Source: Propionivibrio dicarboxylicus
GTDB lineage: Bacteria; Pseudomonadota; Gammaproteobacteria; Burkholderiales; Rhodocyclaceae
Reading direction: 5' to 3'
Length of the DNA: 64,000 nt
NCBI GenBank assembly: GCA_945902805.1
Contig: CAMDMZ010000011.1
Coordinates: 1 to 64,000, forward strand
Part shown: positions 9,271 through 18,296 of the stretch, piece after piece
How positions within the stretch are numbered: the stretch's first letter is position 1
Layout: the number at the start of each line of letters is the position of its first letter
The notes under the pieces: model-generated
Databases searched by the model: none
Told to the model about the DNA's origin: nothing
The model's input: the letters and a program-made list of their open reading frames with translations, nothing else
Translations under genes and position numbers: made by a program

Positions 9271-10292
9271 TTGCTTCCTTCCGGACAGCTATTGATGATT
9301 TCGGCGACATCCAACAGCGGTAGTGGCGGGTAGCGGCCAAGACGCTGAGCGATGCGCAGATTGATCAGATATGAGAAGCGGCGCGGCAGTTCGATGGGAA
9401 TGTTCGCTGCCACTGTGCCATCACGCAGGATGCGCAAGGCCTGGCGGGCGCTGAAGCGGCCCACCTGATCATAGCGATTGACCACCCCGAACAATGCATC
9501 CCCACGCACAACCGGTGCTTCTGCCGCCGCGAAAACCGGAATGCCGTGTGCAACAGCTGCCCCCGTGACGATCTGTCGATGGGTGTTGAGAAAGGTGTCC
9601 GGTGACATGTAGATGAGGTCGACGCCAGCTTTGGCCAGGGCGTCGATTCGCGGTGTCAAGGACGCGACTGCAGGTTTACCGGCGGCATCCAGATCAAGGC
9701 TTTCTTCAACCAACGTGTAGCCGAAACGTGGCGCCAGGGCTTGCAGTTCATCGCGGCTGGCCTTGGAGTTCGGTTCGGCGGGGTTGAGCAGAAAACCGAT
9801 ACGACGGAAATCAAAATAGGTACGCGCCGCCCGGATCTGTTCCTCGACTGGCAGCAGATACAGGGTGCCGGTCACATTGCGCTTGGACGAGGCGAGTGTC
9901 GGCACCACACCAAGATCCACGGGTTGCGAGACGATCATGAACATGACCGGCAGATCGGTGATGTGTCGCGCTGGATCTACTTTATCCCAGCGCCCCACGG
10001 TGGCCAGTGTGACCGTGGTGCCCCAGGTGACCAGAAGATCCGGGCGCAGACGCTTGGCCTCGGTGATAAAACCGGGAATCCGCGTGGCATCTTGTGCGGC
10101 ATCGCGCAGCGTGAAACGGACGGGAATATGCTGGCGGCGGAAGTAGTCCTGGAATCCCTGACAAGCTTCCTCACAACCACGGTAGAGCAGCATCATGACG
10201 TGATAGGGCGCGACCTCAGTGGCCTTCGTGCCGGTTGCCGTATGGGCCGACAGCGCCCAAAGAGTTGCCATCAGAGCCAGCGTCAATCTCAT
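9261..10292 (-). CDS. ABC transporter substrate-binding-like protein (TrpX/YcjN-type fold)
   Basis: 343 residues. There is a signal peptide (LALMATLWALSAHTA) followed by a two-lobed periplasmic binding fold of the ABC_sub_bind family (PF04392 type). Readable motifs are LLVTWGTTVTLATVG, RRIGFLLNPAEPNSKAS and IPVFAAAEAPVVRGDALFG. No ABC permease or ATPase gene is adjacent; instead the gene is fused by an ATGA overlap (10289-10292) to the MFS-sensor gene. It may therefore act as a periplasmic sensor or donor for that protein rather than for an ABC transporter. The ligand is unknown. Confidence 0.75.
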   Translation of the reverse strand: MRLTLALMATLWALSAHTATGTKATEVAPYHVMMLLYRGCEEACQGFQDYFRRQHIPVRFTLRDAAQDATRIPGFITEAKRLRPDLLVTWGTTVTLATVGRWDKVDPARHITDLPVMFMIVSQPVDLGVVPTLASSKRNVTGTLYLLPVEEQIRAARTYFDFRRIGFLLNPAEPNSKASRDELQALAPRFGYTLVEESLDLDAAGKPAVASLTPRIDALAKAGVDLIYMSPDTFLNTHRQIVTGAAVAHGIPVFAAAEAPVVRGDALFGVVNRYDQVGRFSARQALRILRDGTVAANIPIELPRRFSYLINLRIAQRLGRYPPLPLLDVAEIINSCPEGSKCD

Positions 10293-12634
10293 GACCGCTG
10301 CGCTTCCCTGATCGGGATACAGAGCAACGTGCCGACCAGCATAACCGTGCCAATGGCGATCATGGCACCCGGCCAGCCCATCGTCGCCAGCCAAAGCCCG
10401 GCCCACAGCGGACCGATCATGCTGCCCAGTCGTTCCACCGTGCGTAAAACTACGGCAACCGACGTGGCACCTGCGGCGGCTCCGATTTCAGTGGCGAGGG
10501 CTTGCATCGGCGCAGCGGCGAGACCGGTGCCAGCGCCGAGACTGGCAATCCCGAGCCACAAGGCGGTTTCACCACCGAGCAGGCCGGCGAAGCCGCCAAT
10601 GCCGATCAGAAGGCCGCCAACGATGGTCAGCGAGAGCCGCCAGCCGTAGCGATCAGACAGGTGTGAGGCGACCGGATTGATCGCGGCGACGAGTACGAAG
10701 TAAAGCGTCAGCGCCCGGCCAATCGCAGCCGGGCCATAGTTTTCCTGGTGCAAGGCCAGCGGAGCCAGGTAAAACAGGAAGCCGGCGAGGGCGATCTTGG
10801 CCGGAATTGCGGCGCCGAGCATCAACAGGCGGAAGCGACCGATACGCAGCAAGCGGATGACCTCAGCCAGGTTCAGTTCCGGTCCGGAATCGTCCGGCCG
10901 GCCGCGACCTGATCGCTGCGTCCTGGCGCTGAGGCGGAAGCTGACCCAGGCCAGCAGCGCCAGCAAAGCCGAGATGCCAAACACCGGCCGGAAGCCGAAT
11001 TGATCGGCTAGTACACCGCCCAGCGCAGTGCCACAAATCGCCGCGATGCCGACCGCACCGACGAACAAGGCCAATCCGCGCGCACGATTGCCGGGGCCGG
11101 AAAGCAGAATCAACTGCCGCTGGCAGGCCATAGTGCCCGTGGCGTAGCCCCAGGCACAGAGCGCGCGGGCCGGCAAGAGCTGCCAATAATCGGCGGCCAG
11201 TGCCGTCCAGGAAAATCCCACCAAGGCGAGCCCCACTCCGGCGGTAAATACACGGCTGACGCCCCACCGATCGGCCCAGCGCCCGGCAAATGGGGTCGCC
11301 AGGGCGAAGCAAAGCATATAGACGGCAATTGGCAGTCCAACTTCGGTTTCCGGGCTGAGCCCCGAGGTGCCGGTGGCAAAGCCCTTGATGTACAGCGGCA
11401 AAAAAGCGCGCGACATTTCTTCCGTCAGAATCAACAGGAACAACGGCAGACGTAAGGCTTGCAGACGTTCGGCGGTGCTTGGTGCGGCATGGCCGGGGCC
11501 AGACAAGGTGCCGAGCAACGCTCCCAACATTTCGCGGAAGATGAGTACGGCGACCAGCAGGACGACGGCGACGTCGGCGCTCAATTCACTTAGGCGACGA
11601 GCGATGAAGCCGGCGTCGGCAATCGCTTCGAGCCGGCCGTGGTTTCCGATTGTCCGCTGTACATTGTGACCTGGTCGCGCTTCGGTGACACGCTCAGCCA
11701 GTGCTTGGTTACTGTTGTCGGTTAGGCGCAGTGCCGCCACTTCAGGATTGCGCGCCATAAAGGTAGTGAAGGAATCGGCGACGCCCGGCAATTTTTCGAG
11801 CGGGATACCGAGCTCCGTGGCGCGCACGATCTTGCTCGCCAGGAAATCGGCGGTGCGCTCCACCTTGGCCTCAATCGCCGGCGCGAGTGCGGTGGCGAAC
11901 ATGCTCTGCGCGTTCCAGGCAACCGATGCGCCAGCAACTACTGTGGTCAGCAAGGTCGCGCTCATCACGGTGCGGCGCAGGGCAGTTTGGGTCAGCGTGT
12001 GGCGTCCCAGCCAGACCAGTAAGCCCGACGTGGCAAGCATCGTGGCCAGCATGGCCATACCAATACGTGGCCATAGCGTAGCAGCCATGCGGGTGGCCTG
12101 GACTTCCAGTGGGCCCGGCGCCGCATAGGCAATCAGTCCGGCCGTAACTTCGTCGGCTTCGTCGCGAATCACCACACCCAACCACGGCCCTTGCTCGCCG
12201 CTGCCATGCAGAAAGCCACGAGATTTTTGCAGGGGCTGCCATTCCGGGGCAGGGAGCACTTCCCCGATTCGCGATGCCTCGTCGGCATGCACGATACGCG
12301 GACTGGAGTTGTCGGTGACAAACACGGCAATCGCGGCGAGCCCATCATCAGCTTGCCTGATTGCCGTCAGTGTGGCGTCCAGCCCAGTCATTTCGTCGGC
12401 CTGCAGGCCGGTGCGTTGGCCCGTTTGCAGTGTCGATTCGACGCCTGCGGCCATGACCTCGATACGCGACAGGGTCAAGTCGGTCAGCAAGTGGTGGTGC
12501 TTGTTCAGCAACATCACACCAAGCAAACCAAGCGCCAAACACTGGGCGGCGATCAGGATCAGACCCAAACGAACCCAGGGTACAGTATTGGCAGTGCCAG
12601 GGGTTTGCGAAGATTTAGGTGATGTAGCGGCCAC
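10289..12634 (-). CDS. Membrane sensor module fused to a major facilitator superfamily transporter
   Basis: 781 residues. The N-terminal ~340 residues look like a receptor: a helix, a periplasmic domain (about 55-170), helices (about 180-245), a second extracytoplasmic domain (about 250-335) and another helix. The C-terminal ~400 residues form a 12-helix MFS carrier, with the loop motif FAGRWADRWGVSR between helices 2 and 3 and a related LSDRYGWR in the second half. MFS proteins usually lack such sensor parts. The start is GTG with no good Shine-Dalgarno, so the N-terminus is uncertain. It heads the four-gene minus-strand operon ending with metY; the transported compound is unknown. Confidence 0.75.
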   Translation of the reverse strand: MAATSPKSSQTPGTANTVPWVRLGLILIAAQCLALGLLGVMLLNKHHHLLTDLTLSRIEVMAAGVESTLQTGQRTGLQADEMTGLDATLTAIRQADDGLAAIAVFVTDNSSPRIVHADEASRIGEVLPAPEWQPLQKSRGFLHGSGEQGPWLGVVIRDEADEVTAGLIAYAAPGPLEVQATRMAATLWPRIGMAMLATMLATSGLLVWLGRHTLTQTALRRTVMSATLLTTVVAGASVAWNAQSMFATALAPAIEAKVERTADFLASKIVRATELGIPLEKLPGVADSFTTFMARNPEVAALRLTDNSNQALAERVTEARPGHNVQRTIGNHGRLEAIADAGFIARRLSELSADVAVVLLVAVLIFREMLGALLGTLSGPGHAAPSTAERLQALRLPLFLLILTEEMSRAFLPLYIKGFATGTSGLSPETEVGLPIAVYMLCFALATPFAGRWADRWGVSRVFTAGVGLALVGFSWTALAADYWQLLPARALCAWGYATGTMACQRQLILLSGPGNRARGLALFVGAVGIAAICGTALGGVLADQFGFRPVFGISALLALLAWVSFRLSARTQRSGRGRPDDSGPELNLAEVIRLLRIGRFRLLMLGAAIPAKIALAGFLFYLAPLALHQENYGPAAIGRALTLYFVLVAAINPVASHLSDRYGWRLSLTIVGGLLIGIGGFAGLLGGETALWLGIASLGAGTGLAAAPMQALATEIGAAAGATSVAVVLRTVERLGSMIGPLWAGLWLATMGWPGAMIAIGTVMLVGTLLCIPIREAQRS

Positions 12635-12689
12635 GGAGGCGGATAGAGAGAATAGGTAGCCGGATCAATTCATAATAACATCTGTCACC

Positions 12690-14531
12690 ATGCGCTATCC
12701 GTCCCTATTTCGTTCCTGGCTATTCTTCCTCGCTGTAGCTTTCGGCGCGTTGTCCATGTCTGCGCACGCGGCCGAAAAACGGATCGCCCTGGTCATTGGC
12801 AATTCCACTTACTCTGGCTCGCCACTGAAGAATCCATCGAACGATGCCCGGGCCATGGCCGTAAAGTTGAAGCGCCTCGGCTTTGATGTGGTTGCCCGCG
12901 AAAATCTACGCACTCGTGATATCGGTACCACCTTGCGTGATTTCCGTAGCCGCCTGCAACCGGGTGCTGTGGCGCTGTTTTTCTACGCTGGGCACGGCTT
13001 GCAGCTCAAGGGCATCAACTACCTGCCGACGGTGGATGCGAACATCTCGAACGAAGATGATGTGCCGCTTAACAGCATCAACATCAACCAGTTGCTCGAC
13101 ATCATGGACGACGCCAAGACGCGCCTCAATCTGGTTTTCCTTGATGCCTGTCGTAACAACCCTTTTACCCGCCGCTTTCGTTCCGCCGACGGTGGTTTGG
13201 CGCGGATTAATGCCCCATCCGGGACGCTGATCTCTTTTGCAACACGTCCCGGCAGTGTGGCGTCGGACGGCGATGGCGATCATGGCCTCTACACCCAGCA
13301 CCTGCTGACCCAGATCGAAATCCCCAATCAGCCCATCGAGCAGAATCTCAAGCGTGTCGTCGCGGGCGTCAAGAAGGCATCTGAAGGCGCGCAGGAGCCA
13401 TGGATGGAAGGCAGTCTGGATGGCGATTTCTACTTCGTTGGCGGGCCGGTGGCGAGTGCTGCTACCGCAGCCCCTGTAGTCGTTAGCGGCATCGGTGAGT
13501 CGGCGAGCTTCGAGTTGAGTTTCTGGGACAGCATCAAAACCAGCGACAGTGTTGATGACTATCGCGCTTACCTGGGCAAGTATCCGCAGGGCCAGTTCGC
13601 CCCACTGGCGGAAGCCCGCTTGCGGCGCCTTGTGCCGTCGAAACCGGCCGATGCCGAGGGCGTTGCCGACCGTACGACGACGACTACTCCTGTGACTACT
13701 TCTCCGGTTCTCCGTGACTGCCCGGAATGCCCCGAATTGACGGTCATTCCTGCCGGCAAGTTCATGATGGGCGGCAGCGCGCGCGAAGCCGGCAGTGGCG
13801 AGAACGAACGGCCGCGCCATGAGGTGCACATACCGAAGCCGCTAGCGGTTGGGCGCTACGAAATCACCCTTGGGCAGTTCGCCGCCTTCGTCAAAGCGAC
13901 CAGTTATGCGGCCGAGACATCTTGCAACATCTGGGTTGGCAACGAGTGGACCAATCAGCCCGGGCGCCATTGGCGCAATCCCGATTTTTCGCAGGATGAC
14001 AATCATCCCGTGGTCTGCGTCAACTGGAACGATGCCAAGGCCTACGTGGCCTGGTTGTCGATGCGTACCGGCAAGCCCTATCGCCTGCTGTCCGAATCGG
14101 AATGGGAATATGCGGCGCGTGGTGGCACCCGCACTTCGCGCTACTGGGGCGACGACTCGGCACTCGCTTGCGACTACGCCAACGTGCACGATGCCACCGC
14201 GCAGTCGAGCCGCAATTTCTCCTGGGAGCACCACGAGTGCCATGACGATGTGGTCGAGACCGCTCCGGTGGGCAAGTTCAAACCGAATCCGTTTGGTCTG
14301 TACGACATGCTGGGCAATGCATGGGAGTGGGTTGAGGATTGTCAGAACGTCAATTACATCGGCGCCCCGACCAACGGTTCGGCCAGACTCGGCGACGATT
14401 GCCCAAAGCGCGTCTATCGCGGCGGTGGCTGGAGCGGACCAGCCTTTCCTCGTGCGGCGGTACGGAATGGCAATGCGGCGAATTATCGCAGCCAGTTGCT
14501 CGGCATCCGCGTGGTGCGACCGGCGCCTTGA
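12690..14531 (+). CDS. Secreted caspase-like (C14) and formylglycine-generating-enzyme-like fusion protein
   Basis: 613 residues. A signal peptide ends at SAHAAEK. Residues 28-250 are a caspase/metacaspase domain with the His in FFYAGHGLQ and the Cys in FLDACRNNPF. A variable linker follows (SFWDSIKTSDSVDDYRAYLGKYP, as in many such proteins). From about 345 to the end is an FGE/SUMF1-like fold: TVIPAGKFMMG, RLLSESEWEYAARGG, LGNAWEWVEDC, RGGGWSG. The FGE-like part is common in non-enzymatic binding roles. It stands alone between divergent and converging neighbours. The substrate is unknown. Confidence 0.85.
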   Translation: MRYPSLFRSWLFFLAVAFGALSMSAHAAEKRIALVIGNSTYSGSPLKNPSNDARAMAVKLKRLGFDVVARENLRTRDIGTTLRDFRSRLQPGAVALFFYAGHGLQLKGINYLPTVDANISNEDDVPLNSININQLLDIMDDAKTRLNLVFLDACRNNPFTRRFRSADGGLARINAPSGTLISFATRPGSVASDGDGDHGLYTQHLLTQIEIPNQPIEQNLKRVVAGVKKASEGAQEPWMEGSLDGDFYFVGGPVASAATAAPVVVSGIGESASFELSFWDSIKTSDSVDDYRAYLGKYPQGQFAPLAEARLRRLVPSKPADAEGVADRTTTTTPVTTSPVLRDCPECPELTVIPAGKFMMGGSAREAGSGENERPRHEVHIPKPLAVGRYEITLGQFAAFVKATSYAAETSCNIWVGNEWTNQPGRHWRNPDFSQDDNHPVVCVNWNDAKAYVAWLSMRTGKPYRLLSESEWEYAARGGTRTSRYWGDDSALACDYANVHDATAQSSRNFSWEHHECHDDVVETAPVGKFKPNPFGLYDMLGNAWEWVEDCQNVNYIGAPTNGSARLGDDCPKRVYRGGGWSGPAFPRAAVRNGNAANYRSQLLGIRVVRPAP

Positions 14532-14556
14532 TCGGCGCTGGCGATTGCCGTCGTCG

Positions 14557-15099
14557 CTAGAAAATCCCGCTGCTTAAGCCCGTCGCAAAGGCGGCACCCA
14601 ATTCTTCACCCCGCGTCAGATCGGCAGGCTGGACGATTTTTGGCGCCAGGATTTGTTCGGTGCTTTGGGCGTTAGTACAGACAATCAGCGGGGCAGCAAT
14701 GGCGCGGAGGCGCCAGCCCGTGGCGATGCGCTCAATCTGCCGCGCGGCATTGTGGCCGTCGCTGCCAGCGCAAACCAGCGTCGCATACGGGCGCCCATTC
14801 AGGTGCTCCAGCATCGGGTAATAGCAGCGGTCGAAGAAATCCTTCATCAAACCGGCGATGCCCGCCAGATTCTCGGGCGTGGCGAAAATGAAACCATCGG
14901 CCCGGAGCAAATCGTCCACATTCGTGACAAGTGCATGGCGCAGCAGAGTGATGACCTGCACTTCGCTACTCGCGCCACGAACCACGGCCCGCGCCATCTG
15001 TTCGGTGGCACCGGTGACTGAGTGATACACGACCAGTAGCGTTTTGAACGACGCGCTGGGCAATGTGCTGTTGAGTGAATCCGAGGGTTGGTTCATCAT
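14557..15099 (-). CDS. Flavodoxin-like / NAD(P)H-dependent FMN reductase family protein
   Basis: 180 residues. The FMN-phosphate loop YHSVTGATEQMA follows the first strand, and FATPENLAGIAGLMKDFFDRC and YATLVCAGSDGHNA match the WrbA/flavodoxin-fold reductases. It is cytoplasmic. It is divergent from the next gene, with the two starts about 10 bp apart, so their expression signals must overlap the coding ends. The exact electron acceptor is not evident. Confidence 0.75.
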   Translation of the reverse strand: MMNQPSDSLNSTLPSASFKTLLVVYHSVTGATEQMARAVVRGASSEVQVITLLRHALVTNVDDLLRADGFIFATPENLAGIAGLMKDFFDRCYYPMLEHLNGRPYATLVCAGSDGHNAARQIERIATGWRLRAIAAPLIVCTNAQSTEQILAPKIVQPADLTRGEELGAAFATGLSSGIF

Positions 15100-15108
15100 G
15101 TGCCGATT

Positions 15109-15894
15109 ATGAAACGAATTCTGCTCCTACTGCTTTGTCTGCCGGCCCTCGCGTGGGCCCAGGCGCTTGAAATCATCCCCTTGCAGTACCGCATGGCCGA
15201 CCAGTTGTTGCCTTCCTTGCTGCCCTTTGTCGAGCGCGGCGGTGCGTTGAGTGGCAGCAACGACAAGCTTTTTCTGCGGGCTTCAAGCCGTAATCAGGCG
15301 GAGATCAGGCGGCTGGTGGCCGAACTTGATGTGCCGCTGCGGCGTTTGATGATCAGTGTGCGGCAGGAAGGCGAAGGCGAGGACTCTGTACGCGGCGGCC
15401 GGATCAACGGTTCAGTGACATTCCGCGATGGAAAAGTCGGTGCTGGCGGGACGGCGCAGGTTTTCTCATCGTCGCGTGCTGGCAACGATCGCGTCAGCCA
15501 ACAGGTGCAAACCATCGACGGTGGCCACGCTTCCATCGTGGTGGGGCAGTCGCTCTGGGTGCCGCTACGCCAGATTGTGATGGGGCCGGGTGGCGCCGTA
15601 GTGTCCGAGACGCTTGTCCAGCGTGATCTCGGCACTGGCTTTGTCGCGGTGCCGCACGTGTCTGGGAATCGCGTCAGCATTGAAGTCAGTCCGCGTCATG
15701 ACACGCCCGGCGCGACGCCGTTTGATACGCGCATTGAGCGCCTTGTGACCACGATTAGCGGTCCCCTCGCCGAGTGGATTGTGCTGGGTGGTAGCATTCT
15801 GGATGGCGCCGAGCAGGGGACCGGAAATTCCTGGGGCACGCGTTCGGCGAGTAGTCAAAGGCGAGTGTTGCTCAAGGTTGACGAGTTACCTTGA
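15109..15894 (+). CDS. Secretin N-domain-like periplasmic protein with an in-frame dispersed repeat
   Basis: 261 residues. A signal peptide (ILLLLLCLPALAWA) precedes a secretin/NolW-like short domain (LEIIPLQYRMADQLLPSLLPFV, then the VAELDVPLRRLMISV strand). The rest is beta-rich, like the start of a secretin barrel, but the protein is far shorter than type II or type IV secretins and no barrel is complete. Residues 109-116 (KVGAGGTA) come from a copy of the 25-bp dispersed repeat. The ORF opens 7 codons earlier; the ATG directly before KRILL is preferred. No secretion genes adjoin it. Confidence 0.65.
   Translation: MKRILLLLLCLPALAWAQALEIIPLQYRMADQLLPSLLPFVERGGALSGSNDKLFLRASSRNQAEIRRLVAELDVPLRRLMISVRQEGEGEDSVRGGRINGSVTFRDGKVGAGGTAQVFSSSRAGNDRVSQQVQTIDGGHASIVVGQSLWVPLRQIVMGPGGAVVSETLVQRDLGTGFVAVPHVSGNRVSIEVSPRHDTPGATPFDTRIERLVTTISGPLAEWIVLGGSILDGAEQGTGNSWGTRSASSQRRVLLKVDELP
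15432..15456 (+). repeat. Dispersed 25-bp repeat, copy 3 (inside the secretin-like gene)
   Basis: Starts AAAAGTCGGTG and ends GGGACGGCG. Read in frame it gives KVGAGGTA, the same peptide as in ClpB and close to that in MoeA. Confidence 0.92.
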
Positions 15895-15958
15895 GCAGAC
15901 TCCATCCGGCGATTCGATGGTCGGCAATTGTTTGAAATACGGATAGGAAAATCGACTT

Positions 15959-16234
15959 ATGTTTGACATTTTAGGAACGCTTCTTGTTGGCTTGGTGGTC
16001 GGCTTTATCGCCCGTGCGATCAAACCCGGCGACGATAAATTGGGCTTGATCATGACAGCGGTACTCGGTGTGGCTGGGTCATTTCTGGCCAACTACGCCG
16101 GATTCGCGTTGGGTTGGTACAAACAAGGAGATACCGCTGGCTGGATTGCTGCCGTGGTGGGCAGCATTGTCTTGCTATTCGCCTACAGTTTGATTAAAGG
16201 CAAGCCAGTCTCTGAGCCGTCCAGCGGAGCTTGA
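15959..16234 (+). CDS. GlsB/YeaQ/YmgE family small membrane protein
   Basis: 91 residues with three hydrophobic helices and the family pattern LVVGFIARAIKPGDDKLG, then a glycine-rich second helix and GWIAAVVGSIVLLF. The family was named transglycosylase-associated, but its biochemical role is unknown; members are often stress-induced. It is monocistronic, with a 64-bp leader gap before it. Confidence 0.8.
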   Translation: MFDILGTLLVGLVVGFIARAIKPGDDKLGLIMTAVLGVAGSFLANYAGFALGWYKQGDTAGWIAAVVGSIVLLFAYSLIKGKPVSEPSSGA

Positions 16235-16313
16235 CCGATCAGATAACCAAGCTGATCACGGTTTGGCGAATGGACGGACACGGTAAGATGCCGCGCCCGC
16301 CCCACTATTTGCC

Positions 16314-18296
16314 GTGACCGATCTCGAACGTATCTTTTCCACTGAAGGCCCTCTGGCGGTTGCCATCGAGGGCTTTCGGGCGCGTCCGCAACAAGTGGCG
16401 ATGGCGGCCCGGATCGCGACTGCGATCGGGACCAACGGTGTGCTGGTGGCCGAAGCCGGCACGGGGACGGGCAAGACTTTTGCCTACCTGGTGCCGGCGC
16501 TGCTTTCGGGTGGCAAGGTGATTATTTCCACCGGCACCAAGACCTTGCAGGATCAACTCTTCAAGCGCGACTTGCCGACCGTGCGTGATGCGCTCGGGGT
16601 CGGGGCCAGCATTGCCCTGCTCAAGGGGCGGGCCAATTATCTGTGTCCCTATCACCTTGAGCGTTCGCTGTCGGCGGCACGACTGGCCAGTCGCGAAGAG
16701 GCTGCGCATCTACGCAAGATTGCCCGGTTTGCCGAGCGCACGCATTCTGGCGACAAGGCCGAGTGCATTGATGTGCCGGAAGATTCGGCGGCCTGGATGG
16801 TGGCGACCTCGACGCGTGAAAACTGTCTCGGCCAGGAGTGTCCGCACGTCAAGAGCTGTTTTGTGATTGCGGCGCGCCAGGAGGCGCTGGTGGCCGATGT
16901 CGTAGTGGTCAACCACCACTTGTTTTTCGCCGACGTGATGCTCAAGGACGATGGCATGGGTGAGTTGCTGCCGGCGTGCAACACGGTGATTTTTGATGAG
17001 GCGCACCAGTTGCCCGAGGTCGCCGGCCTGTTTTTTGGCGAATCGGTGTCGACCTCGCAGATCATCGATCTGGCCCGCGATACGCGCATGGAAGGGCTGG
17101 CAGCGGCCAAGGATTACGCGCCGTTGCAGGATTCTGCGGCCCGTCTGGACAAAGCCGCGCGCGACCTGCGTCTGGCTGTGAAAGGCGAAAACCTTCGTCT
17201 GACCGCCACTCGCGCGGCCGAAGACACGGCCTTCGATGCGGCGCTGGACGGTTTGCAGGAGTCGCTGGTTGATCTCGATAAGCATCTCGAATCCCAGGCC
17301 GCGCGTGCTGAAGGTCTGGCCAATTGCCTACGCCGCACGCAGGAGATGCAATTGGCCCTGAAGCGCTGGCGTGGTGGCGATAAAGGTGAGGGCGACGAGG
17401 TCGTGCAATGGGTTGAAGTCTATTCGCAGGCGCTATCGCTGAACCTCACGCCACTCGATATCGCACCGATTTTCCAGCGCCAGATGGAGGGCCATCCACG
17501 CGCCTGGATTTTTGCCTCGGCGACGCTGGCGGTGGGGAACAACTTCTCGCACTACTGTGGCGAACTCGGTCTCGACAATGCCGAGACCGCAAGTTGGGGC
17601 AGCCCGTTTGATTACGAAAAGAATTCGCTGCTGTGCGCGCCACAGGGCATGCCCGATCCGAATAGTGCTCTCTATCAGGAGGCAGTCGTTGCTGCGGCCT
17701 GGCCGGCGATCCGAGCTTCGGCCGGGCGCGCTTTCGTTTTGTGCACCTCCTTGCGTGCCATGCGCCGTATCCGCGAACTGTTGCAGGAAAAGCTCGAGGG
17801 CGAAGGTCTGGATTTTCCGCTACTGATGCAAGGGGATGGCACGAAAACCGCGCTACTGGATCGGTTTCGTTATCTTGGCAATGCCATCCTGGTTGCCAGC
17901 CAGAGTTTCTGGGAAGGCGTCGACGTGCGCGGCGAGGCGCTTTCGCTGGTGGTGATCGACAAGCTGCCATTTGCCCCGCCCGACGATCCGGTATTGGCGG
18001 CACGTATCGACAAGCTGCGTGCGGCCGGGCGCAATCCCTTCATGGACTATCAGTTGCCGCGCGCGGTGATCAGTATGAAGCAGGGCGCCGGGCGCCTGAT
18101 TCGCGACGAAAGCGATCGTGGCGTGTTGATGATTTGTGACCCGCGCCTGATCGACAAACCCTATGGCAAGGCAATCTGGCGTTCGCTTCCTGCAATGCGG
18201 CGGACGCGCGAGATCGCCGACGTCGAAGCCTTCTTTGCGCGCGAAACGGGTGCCGGTGAAAGCCTTGAGTGCGTGCCGGTAGAATTGTTGCCATGA
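16314..18296 (+). CDS. yoaA: DinG/YoaA-family ATP-dependent DNA helicase (XPD-like, Fe-S)
   Basis: 660 residues. Walker A is AEAGTGTGKTF and the DEAH box is FDEAHQLPE. Between them lie the Fe-S cysteines typical of XPD/DinG helicases (CPYHLE, then CLGQECPHVKSC). C-terminal helicase motifs include SQSFWEGVDVRGE and QGAGRLIRDESDRG. It unwinds DNA 5'-3' in repair of damaged forks. The start is GTG with no clear ribosome site. Its stop overlaps the next start by ATGA, so it leads an operon running through the ATP-grasp gene to moaE. Confidence 0.88.
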   Translation: MTDLERIFSTEGPLAVAIEGFRARPQQVAMAARIATAIGTNGVLVAEAGTGTGKTFAYLVPALLSGGKVIISTGTKTLQDQLFKRDLPTVRDALGVGASIALLKGRANYLCPYHLERSLSAARLASREEAAHLRKIARFAERTHSGDKAECIDVPEDSAAWMVATSTRENCLGQECPHVKSCFVIAARQEALVADVVVVNHHLFFADVMLKDDGMGELLPACNTVIFDEAHQLPEVAGLFFGESVSTSQIIDLARDTRMEGLAAAKDYAPLQDSAARLDKAARDLRLAVKGENLRLTATRAAEDTAFDAALDGLQESLVDLDKHLESQAARAEGLANCLRRTQEMQLALKRWRGGDKGEGDEVVQWVEVYSQALSLNLTPLDIAPIFQRQMEGHPRAWIFASATLAVGNNFSHYCGELGLDNAETASWGSPFDYEKNSLLCAPQGMPDPNSALYQEAVVAAAWPAIRASAGRAFVLCTSLRAMRRIRELLQEKLEGEGLDFPLLMQGDGTKTALLDRFRYLGNAILVASQSFWEGVDVRGEALSLVVIDKLPFAPPDDPVLAARIDKLRAAGRNPFMDYQLPRAVISMKQGAGRLIRDESDRGVLMICDPRLIDKPYGKAIWRSLPAMRRTREIADVEAFFARETGAGESLECVPVELLP

